Shown here piece by piece: positions 13,851-22,400 of a DNA stretch of 64,000 bases. The translations under genes were made by a program, and so were the position numbers. Source of the DNA: Streptomyces sp. HB132 (GTDB lineage Bacteria > Actinomycetota > Actinomycetes > Streptomycetales > Streptomycetaceae); contig NZ_JAFBGA010000020.1 of assembly GCF_016909575.1 (NCBI RefSeq), positions 1-64,000 on the forward strand, in the 5' to 3' direction. The notes under the pieces were generated by a model, which was not told where the DNA came from, did no database searches, and worked only from the letters and a program-made list of their open reading frames with translations. Every line of letters starts with the position of its first letter. Position 1 is the stretch's first letter.

Positions 13851-15329
13851 ATGCCCGAACGCCGTACCGTCGCCCTTGTCACTCTTGGCTGCGCCCGTAA
13901 CGAGGTGGACTCGGAGGAGCTTGCAGGCCGCTTGGCAGCGGACGGCTGGGAGCTCGTCGAGAACGCCACGGACGCGGATGTCGCCGTCGTCAACACCTGT
14001 GGGTTCGTCGAGGCCGCCAAGAAGGACTCCGTCGACGCCCTGCTCGAAGCCAATGATCTGAAGGACCACGGCAGAACCCAGGCCGTCGTGGCGGTCGGCT
14101 GCATGGCCGAGCGCTACGGCAAGGACCTCGCCGAGGCGCTGCCGGAAGCGGACGGAGTCCTCGGATTCGACGACTACGCCGACATCTCCGACCGTCTGCA
14201 GACCATCCTCAACGGTGGCATCCACGCCTCCCACACCCCGCGTGACCGGCGCAAGCTGCTGCCGATCAGCCCGGCCGAGCGGCAGGACGCCGCCGTCGCG
14301 CTGCCCGGGCACGCCCAGGAGATCACGCCGGCGCCCGCCGACCTGCCGGAAGGTGTCGCGCCGGTCTCAGGGCCGCGTGCACCGCTGCGCCGCCGGCTGG
14401 GGACCAGCCCGGTCGCCTCGGTGAAGCTCGCTTCGGGCTGTGACCGGCGCTGCTCGTTCTGCGCCATCCCCTCCTTCCGCGGGTCGTTCATCTCGCGGCG
14501 CCCCTCCGACGTCCTCGGAGAGACCCGCTGGCTGGCCGAGCAGGGCGTCAAGGAGGTCATGCTCGTCTCCGAGAACAACACCTCGTACGGCAAGGACCTC
14601 GGCGACATCAGGCTCCTGGAGACGCTGCTGCCGGAACTCGCCGAGGTCGACGGGATCGAGCGGATCCGCGTCAGCTATCTGCAGCCCGCCGAGATGCGGC
14701 CGGGGCTGATCGACGTACTCACCTCGACGCCCAAGGTCGCCCCCTACTTCGACCTGTCCTTCCAGCACTCCGCACCCGGGGTCCTGCGCGCGATGCGGCG
14801 GTTCGGTGACACGGACGGTTTCCTCGAACTCCTGGACACCATTCGGACGAAGGCACCGCAGGCGGGTGCGCGGTCGAACTTCATCGTGGGATTCCCCGGT
14901 GAGACGGAGGCCGACCTCGCCGAGCTGGAGCGCTTCCTCACCGGCGCGCGCCTGGACGCCATCGGGGTCTTCGGCTATTCCGACGAGGACGGCACCGAGG
15001 CGGTCGGTTACGGGAACAAGCTGGACGCCGACGTCATCGCCGAGCGCCTCGCACACATCTCTCAGCTCGCCGAGGAGCTGACCTCGCAGCGGGCCGAGGA
15101 GCGGGTCGGCGAAACCCTCCAGGTCCTGGTCGAGTCCGTGGAGTCCGACGAGGACGGGCCCGTGGCGGTGGGACGAGCGGCCCACCAGGCGCCGGAAACG
15201 GACGGCCAGGTCATCTTCACCGCACGCGAAGGGCTCGTGCCGGGCCGTATGGTCGAAGCGAAGGCAGTGGGCACCGAGGGAGTGGACCTCGTGGCCGAAC
15301 ACCACGAGCTAGCGGAGGCAGCCAGATGA
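13851..15329 (+). CDS. rimO: RimO, ribosomal protein S12 methylthiotransferase
   Basis: 492 residues from ATG 13851. The protein adds a methylthio group to the conserved aspartate of ribosomal protein S12, using radical SAM chemistry and two iron-sulfur clusters. The N-terminal UPF0004 domain holds its cluster cysteines in LGCARNE, NTCGFVE and VGCMAER. The radical SAM CX3CX2C motif is Cys197/201/204 (SGCDRRCSFC), and a TRAM domain ends the protein. The insert at about 115-185 is longer than in E. coli RimO. The stop overlaps the pgsA start by four bases, so rimO, pgsA and the next gene are probably co-translated. MiaB is encoded separately in this window and differs at the motifs, which supports RimO here. 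Confidence 0.95.
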   Translation: MPERRTVALVTLGCARNEVDSEELAGRLAADGWELVENATDADVAVVNTCGFVEAAKKDSVDALLEANDLKDHGRTQAVVAVGCMAERYGKDLAEALPEADGVLGFDDYADISDRLQTILNGGIHASHTPRDRRKLLPISPAERQDAAVALPGHAQEITPAPADLPEGVAPVSGPRAPLRRRLGTSPVASVKLASGCDRRCSFCAIPSFRGSFISRRPSDVLGETRWLAEQGVKEVMLVSENNTSYGKDLGDIRLLETLLPELAEVDGIERIRVSYLQPAEMRPGLIDVLTSTPKVAPYFDLSFQHSAPGVLRAMRRFGDTDGFLELLDTIRTKAPQAGARSNFIVGFPGETEADLAELERFLTGARLDAIGVFGYSDEDGTEAVGYGNKLDADVIAERLAHISQLAEELTSQRAEERVGETLQVLVESVESDEDGPVAVGRAAHQAPETDGQVIFTAREGLVPGRMVEAKAVGTEGVDLVAEHHELAEAAR

Positions 15330-16153
15330 CGGGAGCCCCGGCGACCGCGGCAGGCGGCTCCGGCGCGACGCCGGCGCACCGCGGCGGCAAGCTGGGCGCG
15401 GCGGCCGTCAACCAGGCCGGACTGTGGAACATCGCGAACATCCTCACGATGCTGCGACTGCTGCTGGTCCCGGGCTTCGTGATGCTGCTCCTGCACGACG
15501 GTGGTTACGACCCGGTCTGGCGGTCGTTCGCCTGGGCCGCCTTCGCCGTCGCGATGATCACCGATGTCTTCGACGGCCATCTGGCACGGACGTACAACCT
15601 GGTCACCGACTTCGGCAAGATCGCCGACCCGATCGCGGACAAGGCGATCATGGGTGCGGCGCTCATCTGTCTGTCGTCGCTCGGGGACCTGCCGTGGTGG
15701 ATCACCGGTGTGATCCTCTTCCGTGAACTCGGGATCACGCTCATGCGTTTCTGGGTCATCCGGCACTCGGTGATCCCCGCGAGCCGCGGCGGGAAGGTGA
15801 AGACCCTGGCCCAGGGCATCGCTGTGGGCATGTACGTCCTCGCGCTGACGGGCCCGCTGGCGACCCTCCGCTTCTGGGTCATGATCGCCGCCGTCGTGCT
15901 GACGGTCGTCACCGGTCTCGACTACGTACGCCAGGCGGTCGTCTTGCGTCGCCTCGGGCTAGCGGCCGAGCGGGCGGCCGCCCTGGAGGCGGTCACGGTG
16001 GCGGCGGGCCTGGAGGACGCCGCCGGTGGGCGCGGTCCCGCGGAAGGCGTTGTGGATGTGCCCGTCGTGGATCCGACGGGGGAGCCGGCCTGCGGGAAGC
16101 CCGCCGGAGAGCGCGTGGCGGGCGGCAGGGGCCCTGCGGAGGCGGAACGGTGA
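15326..16153 (+). CDS. pgsA: PgsA, CDP-diacylglycerol-glycerol-3-phosphate 3-phosphatidyltransferase
   Basis: 275 residues; ATG overlaps the rimO stop. It makes phosphatidylglycerophosphate, the precursor of phosphatidylglycerol and cardiolipin, in the cytoplasmic membrane. The CDP-alcohol phosphotransferase signature is complete: DG-x2-AR-x8-G-x3-D-x3-D is read in DVFDGHLART... ending DFGKIADPIAD. Several transmembrane helices lie between about 35 and 200. The C-terminal 60 residues (Ala/Gly/Pro-rich) extend beyond the usual family length and have no recognisable domain. Actinomycetes carry paralogues of this family, so the exact alcohol substrate is inferred from the closest class. Confidence 0.88.
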   Translation: MTGAPATAAGGSGATPAHRGGKLGAAAVNQAGLWNIANILTMLRLLLVPGFVMLLLHDGGYDPVWRSFAWAAFAVAMITDVFDGHLARTYNLVTDFGKIADPIADKAIMGAALICLSSLGDLPWWITGVILFRELGITLMRFWVIRHSVIPASRGGKVKTLAQGIAVGMYVLALTGPLATLRFWVMIAAVVLTVVTGLDYVRQAVVLRRLGLAAERAAALEAVTVAAGLEDAAGGRGPAEGVVDVPVVDPTGEPACGKPAGERVAGGRGPAEAER

Positions 16154-16677
16154 CGTCCGTGGCGGCCCGGGTGCTGCGACGACTTCAGGAGCGCGGCGAG
16201 ACGCTCGGCGTAGCCGAGTCCCTCACCGGCGGCCTGGTGGCGGCCGAGCTCACCTCCGTACCTGGCGCCTCTCAGTGCTTCCGCGGATCCGTCACGGCGT
16301 ACGCGACGCCCCTCAAGCGGGATCTGCTGGGCGTCGACGGCGTGCTCCTGGCCGAGCGCGGAGCGGTGGACCCTGAGGTCGCCCGGGAGATGGCCGTCGG
16401 CGTGCGCCGGGTCCTCGGTACGGACTGGGGCGTCTCGACCACCGGGGTCGCGGGTCCCGAGCCGCAGGACGGCAAGCCGGTCGGCACGGTCTACGTCGCG
16501 GTCTCCGGGCCCGGCGACGTACAGAAAGTTGCCGAGCTGAGGTTGAACGGCGGGCGGGCGGACATCCGTAAGGAGAGTGTGCGGAGTCTGCTCGAACTGC
16601 TCTCCGGCGAACTCGGCGAGAACGCGGGGGCACAGGATACGGAACAGAACGGGGGGAATCGATGTTTGCAGCCCTGA
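16150..16677 (+). CDS. pncC: CinA C-terminal family, nicotinamide-nucleotide amidohydrolase
   Basis: 175 residues from GTG 16150, overlapping the pgsA stop by four bases. It contains only the CinA C-terminal (PncC) domain: LGVAESLTGGLVAAELTSVPGAS and the TTGVAGPEPQDGKPVGTVYVA motif are conserved. The family deamidates NMN to nicotinate mononucleotide in pyridine-nucleotide salvage. The N-terminal ADP-ribose pyrophosphatase half seen in longer CinA proteins is absent, as in many actinomycetes. The rimO-pgsA-cinA-clgR order resembles that in corynebacteria and mycobacteria. Confidence 0.85.
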   Translation: MTSVAARVLRRLQERGETLGVAESLTGGLVAAELTSVPGASQCFRGSVTAYATPLKRDLLGVDGVLLAERGAVDPEVAREMAVGVRRVLGTDWGVSTTGVAGPEPQDGKPVGTVYVAVSGPGDVQKVAELRLNGGRADIRKESVRSLLELLSGELGENAGAQDTEQNGGNRCLQP

Positions 16678-16771
16678 GTGAACACGACATCGCTCCCCGC
16701 ACGGCCGCAGCGCAAGGCGGTACGGTGGGGCGTGAAGGATGCGGCTACGCGGTCCGAGGAGGGAGCCACCG

Positions 16772-17155
16772 ATGATTCTGCTCCGTCGCCTGCTTGGTGA
16801 CGTGCTGCGTCGGCAGCGCCAGCGCCAAGGCCGTACTCTGCGCGAAGTCTCCTCGTCCGCCCGAGTCTCGCTCGGCTATCTCTCCGAGGTGGAGCGGGGG
16901 CAGAAGGAGGCATCCTCCGAACTGCTCTCCGCTATTTGCGACGCGCTGGACGTACGGATGTCCGAGCTCATGCGTGAAGTGAGCGATGAACTGTCGCTGG
17001 CTGAGCTGGCCGAGTCGGCAGCGGCCAGTGATGCGGTGCCTGTGCCGGTACGCCCGATGCTCAATTCCGTCTCTGTTGCGTCGGTCGCCGGCGTACCGAC
17101 GGGACGGGTGACCATCAAGGCGCCCGCGGAGGCGGTGGATGTCGTCGCCGCCTGA
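16772..17155 (+). CDS. clgR: ClgR, XRE-type activator of clp and lon protease genes
   Basis: 127 residues from ATG 16772, preceded by GAGGAGGGAG. A Cro/CI helix-turn-helix occupies about 8-66 (TLREVSSSARVSLGYLSEVERG). The C-terminal tail is short and ends ...VDVVAA. The position after pgsA-cinA is the position of clgR in corynebacteria, mycobacteria and Streptomyces. ClgR activates clpP1, clpC1 and lon expression. In S. lividans it is itself degraded by the Clp protease through two C-terminal alanines; the Ala-Ala end seen here fits that. A strong terminator follows at once. Confidence 0.92.
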   Translation: MILLRRLLGDVLRRQRQRQGRTLREVSSSARVSLGYLSEVERGQKEASSELLSAICDALDVRMSELMREVSDELSLAELAESAAASDAVPVPVRPMLNSVSVASVAGVPTGRVTIKAPAEAVDVVAA

Positions 17156-17172
17156 CCGCATGGCGTGGTGAA

Positions 17173-17215
17173 CGAAAGCCCCGGCCGGCCCCTCACGGGC
17201 CGGCCGGGGCTTTCG
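17173..17215 (+). terminator. Terminator after clgR
   Basis: A 19-bp GC-rich stem (CGAAAGCCCCGGCCGGCCC and its complement) has a short CTCA-containing loop and ends in TTTCG, 18 bases after the clgR stop. Confidence 0.85.
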
Positions 17216-17301
17216 TGTGTCCGCGGTCTGCCCGCAGTGTGTGCGGGGCCGTTCAGGGGGCAGGCGCGCAGTGTGGCCGGAGGGCAATCCTCCGGAACAG
17301 C

Positions 17302-17315
17302 CGGTCGAATGACCG
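17302..17315. promoter_or_regulatory. Short inverted repeat upstream of dps
   Basis: CGGTC-GAAT-GACCG forms a 5-4-5 palindrome about 66 bases before the dps start, in a relatively AT-rich stretch that also holds candidate promoter hexamers. It could be an operator; no regulator was recognised. Confidence 0.3.
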
Positions 17316-17380
17316 TTTCGCTCCATATGTGACATTGTGGACAAATGGTAAGTCGAACAGCTATCTGAACGGAGAAGTGC

Positions 17381-17851
17381 ATGTCTGTCGTGAAGAGCGC
17401 CCTGTCCGAAGGCGACCGCAAGGTCGTGGGAGATGCGCTGCAAGGCGCACTGGTCGACCTGGTCGATCTCTCCCTGGTGGCCAAGCAGGTCCACTGGAAT
17501 GTGGTCGGCCCGCGCTTCCGCTCCGTGCACCTTCAGCTCGACGAGGTCGTCGACACGGCGCGTCAGCACTCGGACACGGTCGCGGAGAGGGCCTCCGCCA
17601 TCGGCGTGAACCCGGACGGCCGGTCCCGGACCCTGGCCAAGACCACCGCGATCGATTCCGTGCCCGACGGCTGGATCAAGGACGTGGACGCGGTCCGTGT
17701 GCTGGTCGACGCCCTCCGCGTGGTCATCGACCGCATGCGGGAGCGGATCGAGGCGACCGACGAGCCGGATCCCATCAGCCAGGACATCCTGATCACGCTC
17801 ACCGCGGAACTCGAGAAGCACGCGTGGATGTTCCAGGCCGAGAGCGCCTGA
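17381..17851 (+). CDS. dps: Dps-family ferritin-like DNA-protection protein
   Basis: 156 residues from ATG 17381 (ribosome site GGAGAA). Dps proteins form dodecamers that oxidise and store iron and compact DNA. The ferroxidase signature is present: AKQVHWNVVGPRF (His), LDEVVDTARQHSDTVAERA (Asp and Glu). The lysine-rich N-terminal tail typical of E. coli Dps is short here. Streptomyces has several Dps proteins; position suggests the one next to clgR (SCO5756-like), but paralogue identity was not tested. The csbD-like stress gene follows 24 bases later, suggesting a stress-induced pair. Confidence 0.9.
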   Translation: MSVVKSALSEGDRKVVGDALQGALVDLVDLSLVAKQVHWNVVGPRFRSVHLQLDEVVDTARQHSDTVAERASAIGVNPDGRSRTLAKTTAIDSVPDGWIKDVDAVRVLVDALRVVIDRMRERIEATDEPDPISQDILITLTAELEKHAWMFQAESA

Positions 17852-17875
17852 ACCCGAATCGAGGAAGGAGTCGCC

Positions 17876-18070
17876 GTGACGGACAAGAAGCCCGTGGACA
17901 AGCTCAAGGGCAAGGCCAAGGAAGCGACCGGCAAGCTCACCGGAGACCGCCGCAAGGAAGCCGAAGGCAAGGCCGATCAGGCCAAGGCCAAGGCGGAGGG
18001 CGCCATGGGCGCCACCGGCGAGCGTGCCAAGGGCGTGAAGGACTCTCTCACCGACGACGACAACCGGTAG
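17876..18070 (+). CDS. CsbD-family stress protein
   Basis: 64 residues from GTG 17876 with AGGAAGGAG just upstream. It is a highly charged small protein, rich in Lys, Ala and Glu, with repeated KGKAKEATGKLTGD and KADQAKAKAEGA segments. That is the CsbD pattern, a sigmaB-controlled general-stress family of unknown mechanism. It is 24 bases downstream of dps and probably co-transcribed. Confidence 0.85.
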   Translation: MTDKKPVDKLKGKAKEATGKLTGDRRKEAEGKADQAKAKAEGAMGATGERAKGVKDSLTDDDNR

Positions 18071-18087
18071 GAGAAGCGCCGCGGCCC

Positions 18088-18121
18088 GCGTGTGCCCCCG
18101 TGGATCCACGGGGGCACACGC
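18088..18121. terminator. 34-bp perfect palindrome after csbD
   Basis: GCGTGTGCCCCCGTGGA is followed directly by its exact reverse complement, centred on GGATCC. It starts 17 bases after the csbD stop. A hairpin terminator lacking a T run, common in Streptomyces, is the simplest reading; a loop-free stem is unusual. Confidence 0.6.
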
Positions 18122-18319
18122 ATGACCTGGGCCGCAGGATGCAGTCGGCGCCGTCCCGGGGGAAACTGCGGGGGAGGGCCGGTGCTGACCTCTCCCGACG
18201 GCGGCCCCACGCAAGGGCGCGCGCCGTCCTTCCGCCCGCGCCCCGCACGCCGTCACTGCACCGGTGCGCCCTCCCGTCAGGAGATCGAGCCGTACTCGCG
18301 TCGGCCGGAGGAGGCAGCC

Positions 18320-18577
18320 ATGGTGCGGCGATGGGTGCCGGCGCTCGTACTCGGTGGCCTGTGGTGGTGGGCCGCGCTGCGGCTGTTACTGGAGCCGGAA
18401 CACGCCGGACTGGTCGAGGGGGCGGTAGCGGCCGGGGGGTGGGGGCTGAGCCTCCTGCCGGTACACGTGGCGGCCGTCGCGCGGCCGGAGCGTTCCGTCC
18501 GAGAGCCTGGAGCCGACTCGGAGATATCCGCGGCCCGTCGCAGGGCCGCCGGAAACGGCTCAGCCGGTGGGACCTGA
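18320..18577 (+). CDS. Small membrane protein, unknown function
   Basis: 85 residues from ATG 18320 with GGAGGAGG seven bases upstream. Two hydrophobic segments (about 5-25, VPALVLGGLWWWAALRLLL, and about 33-55) suggest a two-pass membrane protein with a charged C-terminal tail. The 3' end overlaps the 3' end of the convergent DNA glycosylase gene by 18 bases. No family was recognised. Confidence 0.6.
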   Translation: MVRRWVPALVLGGLWWWAALRLLLEPEHAGLVEGAVAAGGWGLSLLPVHVAAVARPERSVREPGADSEISAARRRAAGNGSAGGT

Positions 18578-19366
18578 CTGGCAGCGCGGGCACCAGTAGG
18601 TGGGGCGATCGTCACGGTCGGCCTTGCGGATCGGGGTGCCGCAGCGCAGGCAGGGGCGCCCGGCCCGGCCGTAGACGAAGAGGCGCTCCCGCGTGCGAAT
18701 GCGGGACATGGCCGCCGTCGCCCCGGTCGTGGTCCGCATCGGACGCTCACGGTTGGCCTCGAGCAGTTGTCTGGCTGTGCTGATCAGCCGGGTGGCGACG
18801 GGCAGGGGCAGCTCACCCACCGGGAGCCATGGCGTCGCACGGGCCATGAAGCAGAGCTCGCACATGTACACGTTGCCGACGCCCGCCAGGTTGCGCTGGT
18901 CCAGAAGGGCGTCCCCGACCCGGCGCCCGGGGTCGGAGAGCACACGACGCAGAGCGGTCTCCGGATCCCAGTCCGGGCCCAGCAGATCGGGGCCGAGGTG
19001 GCCGACGACCTGTTCCTCGTCGTCGGTGCGGAGCAGTTCGAGGACGGGCAGACGGTAGCCGACGGCGGTGCGCTCCGCGGTGGCGAGCACAGCGCGGATC
19101 TGGTGGGCGGGGCCGCCCCGCCATCGTTCGCCATGGTCGTACACCCGCCAAGCGCCCTCCATGCGCAGATGGCTGTGGAGTGTGAGGCCGTCCTGGAAAC
19201 GGGTGAGCAGGTGTTTGCCGCGCGCGGCGACGCCCAAGACCTTCTGGCCGGTCAGATCAGCTGTGGCGAAGCGCGGGACCCGCAGGTCGGAGACCGTCAG
19301 GACCTGACCGGCCAGTGCCGCGTCGAGTCGCCGGGCGGTCTGCAGGACGGTGTCACCTTCAGGCAT
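18560..19366 (-). CDS. nei: Fpg/Nei-family DNA glycosylase/AP lyase
   Basis: 268 residues starting MPEGDT, where Pro2 (after Met removal the N-terminal nucleophile) and Glu3 are the catalytic pair; this fixes the start at 19366 although the frame is open further upstream. The helix-two-turn-helix region lies around 150-230 (LLDQRNLAGVGNVYMCELCF), and a C-terminal zinc finger has the form CLRCGTPIRK...YWCPRCQ. The family removes oxidised bases and nicks the abasic strand. The PEGDT start is more like Nei than Fpg (PELPE), so Nei-type activity on oxidised pyrimidines is inferred. The large helicase gene lies directly upstream on the same strand (58 bases). Confidence 0.92.
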   Translation of the reverse strand: MPEGDTVLQTARRLDAALAGQVLTVSDLRVPRFATADLTGQKVLGVAARGKHLLTRFQDGLTLHSHLRMEGAWRVYDHGERWRGGPAHQIRAVLATAERTAVGYRLPVLELLRTDDEEQVVGHLGPDLLGPDWDPETALRRVLSDPGRRVGDALLDQRNLAGVGNVYMCELCFMARATPWLPVGELPLPVATRLISTARQLLEANRERPMRTTTGATAAMSRIRTRERLFVYGRAGRPCLRCGTPIRKADRDDRPTYWCPRCQSGPTG

Positions 19367-19423
19367 GCATCCATCATGCGCGAACCGGGGTGTGCGTGGG
19401 TGTCCGCCCGCGCACCACACGGC

Positions 19424-22400
19424 TCAGGCCCGCAGCCGCAGACCTCGCGGGGTGGCGAGGAAGCCTGCGGCCTCCAGGGCGCGGCCCAGGGGGGACGTCA
19501 GGGAGGAGGCGCCGTTGGTGCGCTCGACCGTGACCGTGCCGAGTGTCCCCGCGCGGGCGGCCGACGCGAGTGCCTCGGCCGCGGCGCGCAGCGCCGGATC
19601 GGCGGGGTCGGTGGGCCACGCGAGGAGGGACTTGCCGCCGCGCTCCATGTAGAGCGTCAGCTCGCCGTCCACGAGGACGACCAGCGCCCCCGCCTTGCGG
19701 CCCGGCTTGTGTCCCGCGCCGTCGGGCGACTCGGGCCAGGGCAGTGCGGCGCCGTACGCGTTGGCAGGATCGGCCGCTGCGAGGACCAGCGCGCGGGGAA
19801 CGGAGCCGGGGTCCGCACGGTCGCGTGCGGTGGAGGCCGCCCTGAGCCGGTCCACCGCGCCGTCCATGGCGAACTGGGCTGCCCCCAGCCCCTCGACGAC
19901 ATAGCCGCGGCGGGCCTGTCCGCTGTCCTCGAACGCGGCGAGGATGCGGTAGATCGCCGAGAATCCGCCCTCGACGCCTTCGGCCTGTACCGCCCCGCGG
20001 GTCACCACGCCGTGGCGGTCCAGGAGCGTCCGGGCCAGGGCGTGCGCGCGGTGGGTCGGTTCGGGCTCGGCCGGGGGCAGCAGCGACCAGCGGCCCGACA
20101 CGGTCGGTGGACCTGTGCGCGAAGCGGTACGGGCGGCTGCCGTCAGCGATCCGTAGCGGCCGCGCGGCACGTTGCGCCTCGCGCGGTGTGCGGTGGAGCC
20201 GGCGGTGCGGCCGGAGCCGAGGAGCGAGCGCAGCGGAGCGAGGGTGTCGTTGGTGAGACGGCCGGACCAGACCAGGTCCCAGAGCGTCTCGGCCAGCTGG
20301 GAATCGGTGCAGTCCGGGTGAGTGGTGGCCCGGACCTGGTCGGCGATCTGCCGGAAGAAGAGCCCGTATCCGCCGGAGAGGACGGTGAGCACCGACTCGT
20401 GCAGCGCGGTCTCCTCCAGCGGCAGTGGCGCTGGGAGGAGCAGGGGCGCGCTGTCCGCGAGGTAGACGGACAGCCAGCCGTCCTTTCCGGGGAGGGCGCC
20501 CGCACCGGCCCAGACGACCTCACCGGTGGTCGTGAGCTCGTCGAGCATGACGGGGGTGTATCCGGCGACGCGGCTCGGCAGGATCAGTTTCTCCAGAGCG
20601 GACGCGGGGACCGGAGCGCCCTGCAGCTGCTCGATGGCACGGGCCAGCCCGTCGATCCCACGCAGGCTGCCGTCGCCGACGTGCTGCCACTGAGGGAGGA
20701 AGCCGGCCAGCGCGGCCGGCGGAACCGGTTCCAGCTCCTGGCGGAGCGCGGCGAGCGAACGGCGGCGCAGCCTCCGCAGGACCGTGGCGTCACACCACTC
20801 CTGGCCGATACCCGCGGGGTGGAACTCGCCCTGGACGACGCGACTTGACGCGGCGAGTCGTTGCAGCGCCCCGTCGGTGACGGAGGGCCCGAGGCCGAAA
20901 CGGCTCGCGGCCTGCGTGGAGGTGAACGGTCCGTGCGTACGGGCGTACCGGGCCAGGAGGTCGCCGAGCGGATCCTTGACCGGCTCGGTGAACGCCTCGG
21001 GAACGCCTACGGGAAGCGCGGTGCCGAGCGCGTCACGCAGCCGGCCCGCGTCCTCGACGGCTGCCCAGTGGGCGGCTCCGCCGATGCGGACCTGGATGGC
21101 ACGCCGGGACGTCTCCAGCTCCGGTGCCCAGGCCGGCTCCGCACCACGCTCCACCAGCTCGGCGTCGGTGAGGGGCCCGAGGACGCGCAGCAGGTCGGCG
21201 ACCCCTTCGGCATCCTTGATCTTCCGGTCGTCGGTCAGCCACTGGAGCTCCCGCTCCAGTTCGCCGAGGACGTCGGCGTCCAGCAGCTCCCGCAGCTCCG
21301 CCTGGCCGAGCAGCTCGGCCAGGAGATGGGAGTCCAGCGAGAGGGCCGCCGCCCGTCGTTCGGCGAGGGGCGAGTCGCCCTCGTACAGGAACTGCGCGAC
21401 GTAGCCGAAGAGGAGTGAGCGGGCGAACGGAGACGGCTCTGGAGTGGTCACCTCGACCAGACGGATGCGGCGCGCCTCCAGGTCGCCCATCAGCTCGGTG
21501 AGGCCCGGCACGTCGAAGACGTCCTGCAGGCATTCGCGGACCGCTTCGAGCACGATCGGGAACGAGCCGAACTCGGAGGCGACCTGCAGCAGCTGGGACG
21601 CGCGCTGACGCTGCTGCCACAGCGGGGTGCGCTTTCCCGGGCTGCGCCTGGGCAACAGCAGGGCGCGCGCGGCGCACTCGCGGAACCGGGACGCGAACAG
21701 GGCGGACCCCCCGACCTGTTCGGTGACGACCTGGCTGATCTCTCCCTTGTCGAACACCACGTCGGTGGCCCCGACGGGGGGCTGCTCGCTGTCGTGTCCG
21801 GCGGCGGGAAAACCCCGGCCGGTCTCCCCGCGTCCCGGGCCGTCGGCGGCCCCACCGCCCGCATCGGCCTGTGCCGGGTCGAAGTCGAGGAGGTCGAGGC
21901 CCATCAGATCGGCATCGGGCAGCCGCAGCACGATGCCGTCGTCCGCGTGCATGACCTGGGCGTCCATGCCGTACCGCTCGCCGAGACGGGCGGACAGGGC
22001 GAGTGCCCACGGGGCGTGCACCTGGGCGCCGAAGGGCGAGTGCACCACGATCCGCCAGTCGCCCAGCTCGTCCCGGAACCTCTCGACGAGGACGGTCCGG
22101 TCGTCGGGGACGTGGCCGCAGGCCCGGCGCTGCTCGTCGAGGTAGGACAGGATGTTGTCCGCCGCCCAGGCATCGAGCCCGGCGGTGAGCAGCCGGAGCC
22201 TGGCGTCCTCGGCGGACAGCCCGCCGAGCTCGCGGAGGAACGCGCCCAGCGCCCGTCCCAGCTCCAGCGGGCGGCCCAGCTGGTCGCCCTTCCAGAAAGG
22301 CAGGCGGCCCGGCACTCCGGGGGCGGGCGAGACCAGGACCCTGTCCCTGGTGATGTCCTCGATGCGCCAGGATGTGGTGCCCAGCGTGAAGACGTCGCCG

